Shown here piece by piece: positions 34,501-45,399 of a stretch of DNA of 64,000 bases. Under the pieces are notes generated by a model, which was not told where the DNA came from, did not search any database, and saw only the letters and a list, made by a program, of their open reading frames with translations. This DNA comes from Calliopum simillimum (lineage: Eukaryota > Arthropoda > Insecta > Diptera > Lauxaniidae): contig OX638372.1 in NCBI GenBank assembly GCA_951812925.1, positions 50,123,722 to 50,187,721 of the forward strand. Reading direction: 5' to 3'. Numbering within the stretch: the stretch's first letter is position 1; each line of letters opens with the position of its first letter. The position numbers and the translations under genes were made by a program.

Positions 34501-36324
34501 CAGGAACACCAGGTATCTTCAGCGGGAAACTCTGTGCATCTGTCGCATGCCAATGAAAAACATTCAACTTAGATGCTGCCATGCCATCTAAGGTCTTACG
34601 TATATTTTCGACCGGAAAAAAATTGCGTGAAGTATCGAAAAGTAGACCACGATGAGCAAATTTAGGCCGGTCCGAAATATGTGCAGAACTAACAAGTAAT
34701 AAGCCGTTTCTAAAATGTAAAAAAAAGTCCAATGAAATTAAATAAAACTTGAAAGGTGCGAATGAAAACTCACTCCATGCTGCCTGTTGCCAAATTACTT
34801 AGAGTTTCCAAACCAAGACGTGCACCAAACACCGTTTCAGCTGAAATTTCTATAGCTGTCTCATAGTCTGAAATTGAACATTGAGATTATTTGATTGTTT
34901 TCATTACAAATTTAGCGCATTCTAGCTCTTTAGTACCTGCCGTTGTGACATTCAACATATATGATTCATCTGTATTTAAGTCAAGAATCAAACTGCTTGA
35001 TTTTACTATGATGTGTACCTGTACATCTGTACTTTTTGCTATTGAACAATTTTGAGTGCATTCTTTGAGTAAATTTTGTATAAAAATATCTTTGGACTCA
35101 AGTATAAAGTTTGTACTTTCAGTAGTTGGAGCGTTCACATTAAAATGCATCTCTAAGGGATCGAAATGTGTGCGTTCATCTCCCAGAATGCAGTCACCAG
35201 TTGGCATTGGCCAAATCGCACCATATTTGCCACAGGATAAGCGACAATCATTTTTATTTTCAAAATGTACTTTATCAGAGCTTGCAGTGCCCTGAATTTT
35301 TGAGCACAAGCTTTTCTCTTGATTGCAAAGCCATTTTCGACTGCTAGTAAGAAGTATAAAATTAAATCATTCATGTTCATTATGTATATGAAGCAATCCA
35401 CGCCAAGTGTACCAGCTCGAAATTTTTTTTTCTCCGATTTCGCTCAAATTAGGCAAGCATCTTACGAAAAAAGTGTATTAGGCAAAAAATGCTAAAAATC
35501 GTCCAAGCAATACGTGTGATTTTTTGGATTTTTTTTTGAAACTTTTTTTTGAATAAGTTTTGAAAATTTTTTTTTTACTCAAAAAAAAAAACATTTTTTA
35601 ACTTTCCAAAAAATTCCCAAAAAATTTCACACTTATTTCCTTGATGATTCTAAGCATTTCATGCCTCGTACACTTTTTTCGTAAGATCCTTTCCTCTTGA
35701 GTAAAAAAAGATTTTTGCCTGCCGTGGGCGTTCAAAAGCCAAAAACTCTCATTTAGCGTCCGAATCCCATCTTGAGTCATACATCATTTTAAAGCTTATA
35801 AATTATGCTTTAGTTTAAAGTACTTTTAAAAAAAATCTAAGGTGGGTTTTTTTAAAAAAAATTCAAAAGTACTTTTAAGTGTAAAAAATGTTGGTGAAAA
35901 AAAAATTTTTTTATCAAGAAATATTTTTTTTATAAAAAGAACACTTCAAAATTAATGGGACCAGTAACTTAGATTTATCAATTTACAAACTTTAGTGTAA
36001 GCTATAAATTTTTGAAAAAAAACACCCTTTTCATGAAAATTACTAAAAACGCCAACTTCAACACCCTGTATTTTAACAACAAATGATACTAGGACCAAAT
36101 CCTCCCGGATTATTGTTGTTGCATACCAAATCTACCATATTGCGAAATTTGAGCGAAATCGGAGAAAAAAACACTCTGAGCTGGTACACTTGGCGTGGAT
36201 TGCTTCATATGGATGTGTTCATTCATATGAGAACATACTTATCATGTGCATTTGTTGAGGCCGGTATGAAAATATTCATCAGGATTGGTATAAAGACAAG
36301 TTTTATTGACTGCTTTAAATTCAT
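31583..36324 (-). CDS. GH20 hexosaminidase-like protein HexC with destroyed active site (putative pseudoenzyme)
   Basis: Six exons (transcript order): 36324-36239, 35343-34937, 34867-34774, 34709-34491, 32570-31840, 31755-31583. The sum is 1710 nt, 569 aa, no stop or frameshift, all GT-AG. A signal peptide (MNLKQSIKLVFIPILMNI) and the N-terminal GH20b domain are conserved. In the barrel the pocket is lost: D303 to S and H307 to N (EISGPSNAGSGW), catalytic Asp to Asn (HMGGNEV, N369), Trp to Arg (IIQVR, R446), WYLDHG to WDLGG (Tyr and Asp gone) and WSE to WSK (K505). An eight-residue deletion removes two cysteines (SYC.QPPC in HexA/B). Arg of HRGLL, Glu of GGxEV and Trp of HNW remain. It is therefore almost certainly not a retaining hexosaminidase; it may bind glycan or dimerise, or be a very recent pseudogene. 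Introns 1 and 4 carry transposons. Confidence 0.88.
32637..32656. repeat. (TTAGG)n-like tail of the intronic LINE
   Basis: aggttaggttaggttag is three units of the pentamer and forms the 3' tail of the minus-strand LINE fragment, not a telomere. Confidence 0.7.
32637..33850 (-). pseudogene. LINE 3' fragment (RT end and RNase H) in HexC intron 4
   Basis: On the minus strand, from about 33850, it reads KLSTATAALETLLHLEP, then AAKSAIRLKELG. RNase H follows: FEIYTDGSKFDTGTGS, AVRKACEILNANKF, VIYIDSRLAIKAI and WWVPGHSNFEGNEIAD. The C-terminal zinc-knuckle-like tail (VRILIGAITGYCAMGIL, CRSCKDPDMEETVFHF) comes last. A built-in RNase H points to the I-group of LINEs. Frames are broken, and the catalytic Glu position of RNase H reads FQAKVFA (Lys). 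The 3' end is a short (TTAGG)n-type tail at 32637-32656. It is 5' truncated and lies antisense to nothing: same strand as HexC, inside its intron. Confidence 0.75.
33851..34480. other. rest of HexC intron 4, nothing recognised
   Basis: AT-rich intronic sequence between the LINE fragment and exon 4. No repeat boundary or reading frame could be supported. Confidence 0.4.
35389..36207. mobile_element. 819-bp foldback element in HexC intron 1, TA duplication
   Basis: Termini TGAAGCAATCCACGCCAAG and its inverse continue through tgtaccagctc. TA flanks are at 35387-35388 and 36208-36209. Inner arms share tccgatttcgctcaaatt. The right end is ~30 bp from the HexC exon 1 splice donor (36237-36238). 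Confidence 0.85.
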
Positions 36325-36467
36325 ATTGAAAATTTCTCTCTTTTCTTAAAAAAAAAAAAATATTCAATTTTCGTGTTCTGCGACCCAAAATAAGTTTAGA
36401 AAATATGACAACCAAAATGATTACTTAACACATTAACAACTAAAAAAAATATAAAAAAAATTGATTA

Positions 36468-37309
36468 CACAGGTTTACAAAAAAAAAAAAAAATGTCATG
36501 GCGTTTTGACCAGACTATGTGTTTCCTAGGGACTTTGACATCCCGAGTCCAAATCCGGGGTCCGTTTTTTTCCAGAAGGGCTGGAAAAAAATTTTTCAAG
36601 TTCATGTGTCGTTTAGTGATAAATTCGCTAAAATTCTGAAACTAATTTTTTATCATTGAGTTCTTAGTCCTTTAAAAGAATCTGTGATCAAAAAAGGTAC
36701 TTCGGACTTAGTTTCGGAGATATAGCCATCGGAAGATCCGGATATATCTTCTATAAAAACCGCTATAAGTTGGGAACTCCTGGATAAATTTGTAAAATAT
36801 TGATGTTATTCGAGCACATTTTCAATTGGATTCATAGTTTTCGAGATATGAGCTTTTTTGAAATTTTGTGAAATTTTTCAATTACAACAACAAATAAATC
36901 AACAACAGCAACAACAACAACAACAACAATAAAATACCTTTCATATGACATCAATATTTTTCAAATCCATCCAGGGGCTCCCAACTTATAGCGGTTTTCA
37001 TAGAAGATATATATTCTGATCTTTCGATGGCTATATCTCCCAAACTAGGTCTGAGATACCCTTTTTGATCACATATTCTTTTTAAGGCCTAAGAGCTCAA
37101 TGATTAAAAATTAGTTTCAGAATTTTAGCGAATTTATCACTAAACGACACATGAACCCCATTTTGACATCCATATGACCTTGAAATATTTTTTCTCAGAC
37201 GTTCTGGAAAAAAACGGACCCCGGATTCGGATTCAGGACGTCAATGTCCCTAGGAAACACATAGTCTGGTCAAAACGCCATGACATTTTTTTTTTTTTGT
37301 AAACCTGTG
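36468..37309. mobile_element. 842-bp foldback element with CACAGG termini, TTA duplication
   Basis: Arms start CACAGGTTTACAAAAAAAAA and mirror over ~350 bp (atgtcatggcgttttgacca, tatgtgtttcctaggga, cgctataagttgggagc-type inner part). The spacer carries (CAA)n at about 36890-36930. TTA sits on both flanks (36465-36467, 37310-37312), as in PIF/Harbinger-type insertion. It lies only ~145 bp upstream of the HexC start codon. Confidence 0.82.
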
Positions 37310-37312
37310 TTA

Positions 37313-39700
37313 TTTTTTCCTAACTTTATTTGATTCCTCATAACATTAGATTTTCAGAGCAAATAATCTGCTCTTTGAAATTTAAAAAAAAAAAAAAACA
37401 ATTTCTAAAAAAAAAGTTATGAAAAATTTGATATATTTGTACCAAAACAGCAACAAATTTCATTTTTGAACCAAAATCTTCTAAAGATATAATGTTGGCC
37501 TAGTGATTCTCTATAAATGTTGGCGTAAGCCTTGAGGACATTACCGAAAAAATCAAAACTTTCGAAGTTACGGGCAATTAAAGCGATTTGCCTTTTATTT
37601 ATAAGTTAAATTTTCAAGTTTCGTCGAAATCGGCTGGGTTTTTATGAAAATGGACAAAAAACGAACAAAATTTAAGATTTAATTTTTTATATTTCAAGTA
37701 TACGTATTCTATGCAAATAAGTTTGATAGAACGAAAATTAAAAGTTTGAAATGAAAAAAAAAAAATATTTATTTTAATTTGCACTTTATGTAGGTTTTAA
37801 CAAAAAAAATTATAATTTTATTGGTATTCACTTCGATTTATTGAGAAACACTTTAGAACTTTGTTTTTACTTACAATAAACCCATTAAAACGTAGAACTC
37901 ATATTTATACAATTTTTTGTTGAAAACTAAATTATAAAACTTAATTTATCGCTGAAGATAAGTTTACGATATTCGTTATTACGTACTGCACATACCTACT
38001 GGGACCATTTTAAAATACTCACAATTTAAAAAAATACATATATATTTTTGATGGCCTTATTGTGGGAAATTAAATTTTTGCTTGTATCGGAATTTGTGGA
38101 ATTTTCGTTTATTGCTTATCTAAATTATTCCTAACATTTGAATGCAATTTGGTTGCACTCAGACTTGGGCGTTCCGCATTAATTTTCATTTTTCTGCACT
38201 AAATTTAATGAAAATGAAAAAATTTTCACTATCTAGATATTTATTTAGTGTTAGTGAAAAATTGTTGACTATCAAAAAGATAATATGTTAATAATAAAAG
38301 ATTTACCATTATCACTGAATTTAATGAAAGGAAAAATTTGTTTCATTGCCAATTTCAGTAACTTTAATCAAGCTTTTAATGAAACTTTAATTTTATATTA
38401 TTACTTCAGATATGCAAATTATAATATAATATTTACGAGTATTATTTAGGTTCTAAAATGTAATGACATTCTAAGAATGAAATTTACACTTTGTTTTTCA
38501 TCAATAAAAATTAACTTTTTTTAATTTTTCTTTTTTATTAATGAATGGTATAACGAATATAAATAACCTTAGAACTATTAACAAATATTTTCTTATGCAA
38601 AATATTGTAGGGTAGGTTCGGGTAATGTGGTCACCTTTTTCTTTTTCGACAATTTCTACCAAAGTAAATCGTAGTAGGTTAGTTTGGTCAATTAATTTGT
38701 GACAGTTATTCTATTGTTTTTAAATTTAGAAGTAGTCGGTTCGTTGAACATGTTTAAAATGTGAAAGAAATTTTAATTTTGTTAAATCTGGTAAAGTACT
38801 TGAAAGTCCTAATCCTTATCTGTAAAGCCTAATATAAATTATCTTGATATTTTTTTTTTTCTTCAGATATATCCTAACCTAAAAAGACAAGAAAGTGCAA
38901 AAAACCCGTTTTTCCAATATTTCGGTCTACGATATCTCTTAGAAACATGAAAGTATCAACATAATTTAAATTAGGTTTTAAAGAAAAAAATTAGGACTTT
39001 TAAGTACTTTACCCAGATTTAACGAATAAATGATATGTTAAATAGTTATATAGCTTTAAAAAATGGCAAAAAAATTATTTTTTTTTGTTATTAGGTATCT
39101 CAAAAACTATACACGATAGAGGTCGGATTCGCGTTCAGCATAGCAAAACACATCGAATGTGATTATTTTGATTTTTTGTTTGTTTTTAAAAAAAAAAATT
39201 TTTTTTTTTGTATGGGAAAATAGTCCAACTAGAAAAGGGGTTATCTCAAAATTTAGTCAAGGAGTCACGGGCGAAAATTTTTTATACATCATTCGAATGA
39301 TAAGTAAACAAAATCTGGAAAAAAATTGTATGTGCTACGACGTTCGATTTAAAATGGGTTAAAGCACGTCGTGATCGGTTTTCGCAACTTTTGTTGACTA
39401 AAAGTCTAAACCACCAGCTGCTTTTTATCGGAACGATCTAGTACTTTTTGAACTCCGTAAGTTTTCAGCTTACTTTTATTTTTTAGTCTCCGTATAGTAA
39501 GTAAATTTCGAGGTACGTGCCCTCACAGCAATATCTCATATTGATGTGTCGGAATTCTGCTTAAAGAGTTGCTTCACCTTTTTCAATAACTGTGCATCTA
39601 AGCCAGTTTTTCTACTTGAGATATTTTTTGTACACGTACGATTAAACCCTTTTTGATTTTTTCAGGTAAGTGGACAAAATGACTTATTTAGAAAAAATAG
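37313..39700. other. intergenic, AT-rich, no gene
   Basis: 38160-38420 is a degenerate aatgaaaatttaa-type repeat. 38880-39200 is related to 17100-17420 and 52160-52450. No reading frame with homology was found. Confidence 0.4.
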
Positions 39701-39703
39701 CAC

Positions 39704-40800
39704 TCATGTTTTGACCTGCACGATTATCATGTAAATCATAATCGACCAACAGCTCCCTATATTGGAATATGAAAAGACATACATGTACAGTAGGGTGTCC
39801 CTTATTTGGAAAAAAGTCAAAATTTTATGTCGCGCTCCCCCAGAATCGAAAGACTTTGAGAAAAAAATGAGATCCCCCAAAGGGCAGGTTTTTTTAAACG
39901 AATTAACCTGTGCCACGAAGACATTCAAATTTATATGAAAATTAACATAGATTTTATATACTTCTTGTTTTAACTTGCTGGGAATCGCGTTGCCTGAAAT
40001 ATTTTTCGCCATCAAATGTGTATCTTATTGTTTTTCGGGTCACTGAACACGATACAAGTGTCAAAATTAAATTTTGACAGCTGTCAACGGCTACAGAGCT
40101 GGCAAAACTCTTTAATTTTAAAGTTTTGTAAGTTTTGACTCTTTAATTTTTAAGTTTTGTGAGTTTTGACAGCTCTGTAGCCGTTGACAGCTGTCAAAAT
40201 TTAATTTTGACACTTGTATCGTGTTCAGTGACCCGAAAAACAATAAGATACACATTTGATGGCGAAAAATATTTCAGGCAACGCGATTCCCAGCAAGTTA
40301 AAACAAGAAGTATATAAAATCTATGTTAATTTTCTTCGTGGCACAGGTTAATTCGTTTAAAAAAACCTGTCCTTTGGGGGATCTCTTTTTTTTCTCAAAG
40401 TCTTTCGATTCTGGGGGAGCGCGACATAAAATTTTGACTTTTCCCAAATAAGGGACACCCTAATGTACAGCAAGATGCCAATATACTGTTTCAGCTCAGC
40501 AGATGTTACATTGAATCTGCTTCCAATGTCCTGTTTATAAGCATACATATTGCTATCTTTGGCAATTTTATCGAAAAAATCATCGGAGAAGAAATGCGTG
40601 AGGCATTCAATGGACGTTTTCAATTCATTAAAACTTTTGGGTGAATTTCTTTCGCAAAAACAATTATATTGTGGTGTAATTCCAAATGGTTTTTCTTCAT
40701 AAAATGTTTTAAACTGAGGGGATTGTGGATTGACGTCTATCGCACTTCCTACTTTTTACTAATGTTTCCTGTTGGATTTCTTGACACATCACTCATAATT
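39704..40800 (-). pseudogene. piggyBac-like transposase remnant, split by a foldback element
   Basis: Minus-strand frame (after removal of the 39791-40462 insert): VGSAIDVNPQSPQFKTFY, then ITPQYNCFCERNSPKSF, then SIECLTHFFSDDFFDKIA. Next come AELKQYIGILLYM and, beyond the insert, YVFSYSNIGSCWSIMIY. The FF.D...I..., ELK.YIGILLYM...P.IR.YWS pattern is typical of the N-terminal part of piggyBac/PGBD transposases (DDE_Tnp_1_7). An upstream possible start MSDVSRNPTG near 40790 is out of frame, so the copy is also frameshifted. The catalytic Asp residues further downstream are absent. Inactive. Confidence 0.7.
39791..40462. mobile_element. 672-bp hAT-type foldback element with 8-bp target duplication
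   Basis: Termini TAGGGTGTCCCTTATTTGG and its inverse are flanked by the 8-bp direct repeat ATGTACAG (39783-39790 and 40463-40470), diagnostic of hAT-class integration. The arms mirror almost base for base up to the centre near 40128 (aattttgacagctgtcaac etc.). It interrupts the piggyBac-like frame. Confidence 0.92.
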
Positions 40801-41637
40801 TAAGATTGGATGATGGGAAGAAGTTGGAAAACCTTTCGGTTTCTTACGTGCGTGAGGGAGGGTCATTTAAAATGTTAAAGAAATTTTACTTTAATTTGAT
40901 CCACCTCAATACGTTTTAAATAAATTTCATACAAAATGATTATTTATGATGATATATTTATGATGATTCTTATAATAATGATGAAGGAGAGAGTTAAACG
41001 CTCAAAAACACTATTCATACACCATACATATGTGTGTGTATAGTGTAAAACATTAACTACTGATATTTTCATTACGTAATTTTAATCTTCTATTGTGATT
41101 TTTTTCTATTCCATTGTGAAGAAATTTAATCAACATGTGTGAAAACCATGGAAGCTAAAATTAATAATGTGAATGTGTGCTTCCATGTCTGGGACGTTGG
41201 CTTTTGCATAATGCATACGAACATTTTATGCTGAGCCCTACAACTACCACTCGTGCTATATGCCCCGCCAAACAATAGGTCTTACTTACATGGTTGGACA
41301 TACATAATTTGTTTGAAATGAATACAATAAGAATTATACGTTCCATTTGTGTTATAGGAAGTGGGTTTTTTTTTTTTTGCAAATATTCTTGATTAAATTC
41401 TTCGCTTCTAAAATAATATCCACTGATTTCTTTTAAATTAAATATGAATTTTTATTGTCGTAGAAGAAAAATTAAAAATGAACCCATTAGGAATTCAGTT
41501 TACAAAAGTGACAACTGTTTGTGCTCTTTTTGTAAAAAATTTTATTGCACCAATCGATGAAGATAGGCCGAAAATACATTTTGGACATGACCAGAGGTGT
41601 CTCCGGATATTCGAAGTGAATTGTATGATTATGAGCG
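40801..41637. other. intergenic, no gene supported
   Basis: An atgatgat-rich stretch lies at 40940-40985. No frame with recognisable homology was seen. Confidence 0.4.
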
Positions 41638-42293
41638 AATGAATCCATGCAAAATTTTTTGAAGAAAAATAAAAATCGATTTTCACCCCGGAAATGTGTT
41701 CTTCAAGAGCTTTCGATGAACCATTCAAATTCTTACGGCAATCGGTTGCTCCAAACCCGATATATCCACTAAACAGTTTATTGTGTTGCCCGTTTTTACA
41801 GTTTTTTCATAATTTTTAGGCGTGAATACTGAGTGCATTTTCAAAGTATGGTGAGTAGAGAGAACTTGTATGCTGAAAATTATTTTTGCCACAGATAAAA
41901 AAAGTTTTTGTGACAGCCAAAGAGAACTTCGAGGAACATTTTGAGACCGGGTGAGACAAAAAATTTCGGGGCCCACCATATGAAAAGTAGAAAAACAAAT
42001 GTAAATGGAAAAAAAATCATATTCCGCATGCACAAAATTTTTTTATCCGTGACGAAAATATTTTTCAGGATACAAGGAACAATTCCTCCCTACTCACCAT
42101 GCCTTGAAAATGCACTCATTTCGAGTTATTCACGCCTGAAAATCATGAAAAAACGGAAAAAATTGATTAACACAATAAACTGTTCAGTTTGGCGCAACCG
42201 ATTGCAGTAAAAATTTTAATGGGTCATCGGAAGCTCTTGAAGAACACATTTCCGGGGTAAAAATTTTTCTTCAAAAAAATTTCGCATGGATTC
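41638..42293. mobile_element. ~655-bp diverged foldback element
   Basis: gaatccatgcaaaatttttt ... agctttcgatgaaccatt ... caatcggttg on the left mirrors caaccgattgcag ... aatgggtcatcggaagct ... cgcatggattc on the right. The arms are visibly more diverged than in 14298-16400. Confidence 0.8.
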
Positions 42294-42480
42294 CCCCTTA
42301 AAAGCATGTATGTAACGTTATCAATGTAGTTACCGAATATAAATTACTAAACCATCCAGAAAATATTAGGACAATGGTACAAATTGATTTGCAGTACATA
42401 TATTCTGAGAAAAAAGTTTACACAAAAAATTTTTATCAAACCCTGATGAAATATGATAAAGTTTTTTTCAATGATCCGTG

Positions 42481-42658
42481 CCCAGTGTACCAAACGGTCG
42501 ATATCTCGTATTTTTTATCCGTTATGGATCCGATACTGATCCGTTTGCTGGAGAAATTCCCAAAAAAAAAGTGAATCGTGTTTTCTTTGGGAATTTCTCC
42601 CGCAAACGGATCAGTAACGGATAAAAAATACGAGATATCAACCGTTTGGCACACTGGG
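42481..42658. mobile_element. 178-bp MITE, CCCAGTGTRCC family, double palindrome
   Basis: Termini CCCAGTGTACCAAACGG and (inverted) CCCAGTGTGCCAAACGG enclose atatctcgtattttttatcc, its inverse, and a central gggaatttctcc pair. It is related to 11008-11084. Confidence 0.85.
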
Positions 42659-45010
42659 TAATGAAAAATTCTGATGAACTTCAAATTGCGATAACCCATG
42701 AATGGTGAGTCGCACGATAGAAAGTCCAAAGTTCTTTTTATATGGAGAATCACATGCTAAACAACGAATTTGCATTTTATGTAAAAAAAATGTGCCTCTC
42801 ATGAGTTATTTTATAAAAACCGGTTAAGCGCTGATAAACGTCAAAAAATCACTTCTTGTTAAATAACTTCCAAACGGTGAATTTTTTTGAATCCATATAT
42901 GGGGCATTTTCCCTTATATGACCCAGATTTTCAGAAAATTTTTTGTTTTTCATATTCTATAAGCAAATATATTCCAAGACGTGTAAAATGAAATTCCCAA
43001 TAGGTGAACAAAAAAATTTCGACACATTTCAGAAGTAGTAGATATGTTACGGGGCACCTTTCCGAATGTTCTCAAGTTAAATTCAGAAAAATGGTATGTG
43101 GCACATGTTGAGGGAAAGGGTTAAAAAGTTTAAATCGCTCATTAAGGCCACATAACAGGTCCGAAAATTCTGAAAAAATTCAAGCGAATTTCCTGATGAA
43201 AAATAAATCGACTTTGTTCAAAAACGAAAAACGGTAAATTTTCAGGTAAAACGAGTAAGTAATGAAACTCATAAAAGAAAAACTATAATGTTTCTGGTCT
43301 TTTGCACAACCTTCAAAGGACATCTATTTAAATTTTTTTTACGAAGTAAATTTTTTTCCTGAATGTTGGACAAAAAAAATGCTTGTGGAAGTAGATAACT
43401 TTCTAAGGAAATGCTGCATTTCATAGAACCATTTTAATTTGGCATTTGTGAAAACCAAATAATTTTTTCTTTGAATTAATTACAGTACTATATTTCAATA
43501 AAAAATGCAATAAAAATGTCTGTAACAAAAATAATTTATATAAATGCAGCGCTGAGTTGCATGAAAAAGTGAATCAGTTTCACAAGTACAACCTTTAAGT
43601 GACTAATTAATTAATTAATTTAAGTGGCTAGGATATGATTATGATACGACGGCACCTTCTGAGAAAAAAATATTTTTCTATTTTCTATTCCGAACAAAAC
43701 ACATCTCCCATAAAAGCAAATGCTTCAAATTACTGTAACAGCAATTTCATACAATGTACTAAGGATGGTTCGTAAAAGTGCCATATAAACTTTGGACAAG
43801 CTGGTGCGAAATTAATAACTCAAATTTTCGAATTTTAATATCCTATCTTTCAAATTTATATTTTAAATTGAAAAGACCAAAAATAATATCTGTAGTGTAG
43901 GGTGATTTTCCATTTACGAGATTTAAATTATTCTCAAGGATGACCTGTGTTAAATATTATACTTACCAACCACGTCGCACAATGGGAGATTGTGGCCATA
44001 AATAGGTAAAATTTGAAAGTGCTATAGATTTAAAAAAAATTTACGCCAATCGTCAGATAATACTTAGGGACGGAAAAAAAATTATAAAAGTTTAAAATTT
44101 TGTTTTGGTTTAGTAACACAGTGAGCCCAAAGTTGGACTTTAAACAGAAAAAATGCTCTACAGAACTTCTAAAATTAGGCACTGCTGGATAAACGCTCTA
44201 GTTAATTTGTTTTAAGCCCGATCCACTAATGTAAAATATCGTTAGAAAGTATATTGTTTCTACTTTGTTAAAAATATTTTTTGTTTAAAAAAAAATGGTA
44301 AAAATGGAAAAATTGCAAACTTTGACATTAAAAAAATAAAAATACATTTTCTGATTTTCATTATTTTTCAATATAATATGTGGCCAAGTATGCTTAATCG
44401 AAATGCAAGTCCCCACTGCTTTTTTTGAGAACTTTTTTTTTATAAACTTTTTCATATTGTGGTTTTTGACGGGACAAAATAAATTGACTTATTTGGAACG
44501 CTATTTTTAATTCGTTTGCATCGAAATATATTAAGATAGCATTTTGTCAAAAAGTACAAGCATTTAGCTTTTAAAAAAACATTTGTTTGAGTTTTTATGT
44601 ATGATAGGTGAATCATGGTGATTCTTCGAAAATTTAAGCTCAAAAAGCCAAAATCGATAAATTTTACAAACTTTGACATTCAAAAAAAAAAAATACATTT
44701 TCTGATTTTCATTATTTTTCAATATAATATGTGGCCAAGTATGCTTTTTTTGAGAACTTTTTTTTCTATGAATTTTTTCCTGTAGCAGTTTTTGAGAAAA
44801 AAAATATTTTTATTTCTTTACATTCTGCAACGTTTTACAATATATTTATCAATTTTAAGCTTACAGTCTTCTTAAATTCCAAAAAAAAAAAAATTTAAGA
44901 GAAGGATGACAGGTAAGGGGTATATTTCCTCCTTTTAATCCCCCTTGGGACTCACCCTTTCTTAAAATAAGCCAAGAGCATATTGAAAGGTATACAAAAA
45001 ACATTATAAT
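42659..45010. other. intergenic with a 354-bp-spaced direct repeat
   Basis: aatacattttctgattttca to ggccaagtatgctt at about 44325-44450 recurs at about 44675-44770. A (TTAA)n run lies at 43600-43620. No gene was seen. Confidence 0.5.
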
Positions 45011-45019
45011 TGGTATAAT

Positions 45020-45319
45020 ATGCCCCTTTCTGTGCATAAAGTTTTGATTCACGGAAGCGAAATCATACAAGCACTTCAAATACCAATTAGTGGTCTTTCC
45101 GAAGAAGCTCAGGAAGCATCAAACAAAGTTGTTAAAAGCGCTAAGTTACACAACAGCAGATTGTGCTCTAGAGTAGCAAACAACGAAGACGTTTTGCATT
45201 ACATGCTGATCTCTTTTGATCCGATTATTATCCAAATCCGAGTAAAACGTGATAAAAAATATAAAGAGTTATCACTAGAAGCTCAAGAGCTGTTGCAATT
45301 AAATGAAAAAACTGATTAA
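45020..45319 (+). CDS. 99-aa open frame, fragment of an unknown (probably element-associated) protein
   Basis: The frame reads MPLSVHKVLIHGSEIIQALQ, then ISGLSEEAQEASNKVVKSA, then SRVANNEDVLHYMLISFDP, and ends at TGA-free TAA after NEKTD. Composition is protein-like (balanced charged and hydrophobic residues, amphipathic EEAQEASNK helix), unlike the AT-rich surroundings. The text HGxEII...P.G.LSEEAQEA.NK...R..SR...N.D...LL..SDP reminds me of the C-terminus of multicopy uncharacterised insect proteins, likely transposon-borne. I cannot name the family. No upstream frame or splice partner was found, so it may be a relic. Confidence 0.5.
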   Translation: MPLSVHKVLIHGSEIIQALQIPISGLSEEAQEASNKVVKSAKLHNSRLCSRVANNEDVLHYMLISFDPIIIQIRVKRDKKYKELSLEAQELLQLNEKTD

Positions 45320-45399
45320 AATAAATTTAAAACAATGAAATAACTTAATATTTTCCTTTTTCTATTATTGTATACATTAGTTTCGTCTTGATTGTGTCC

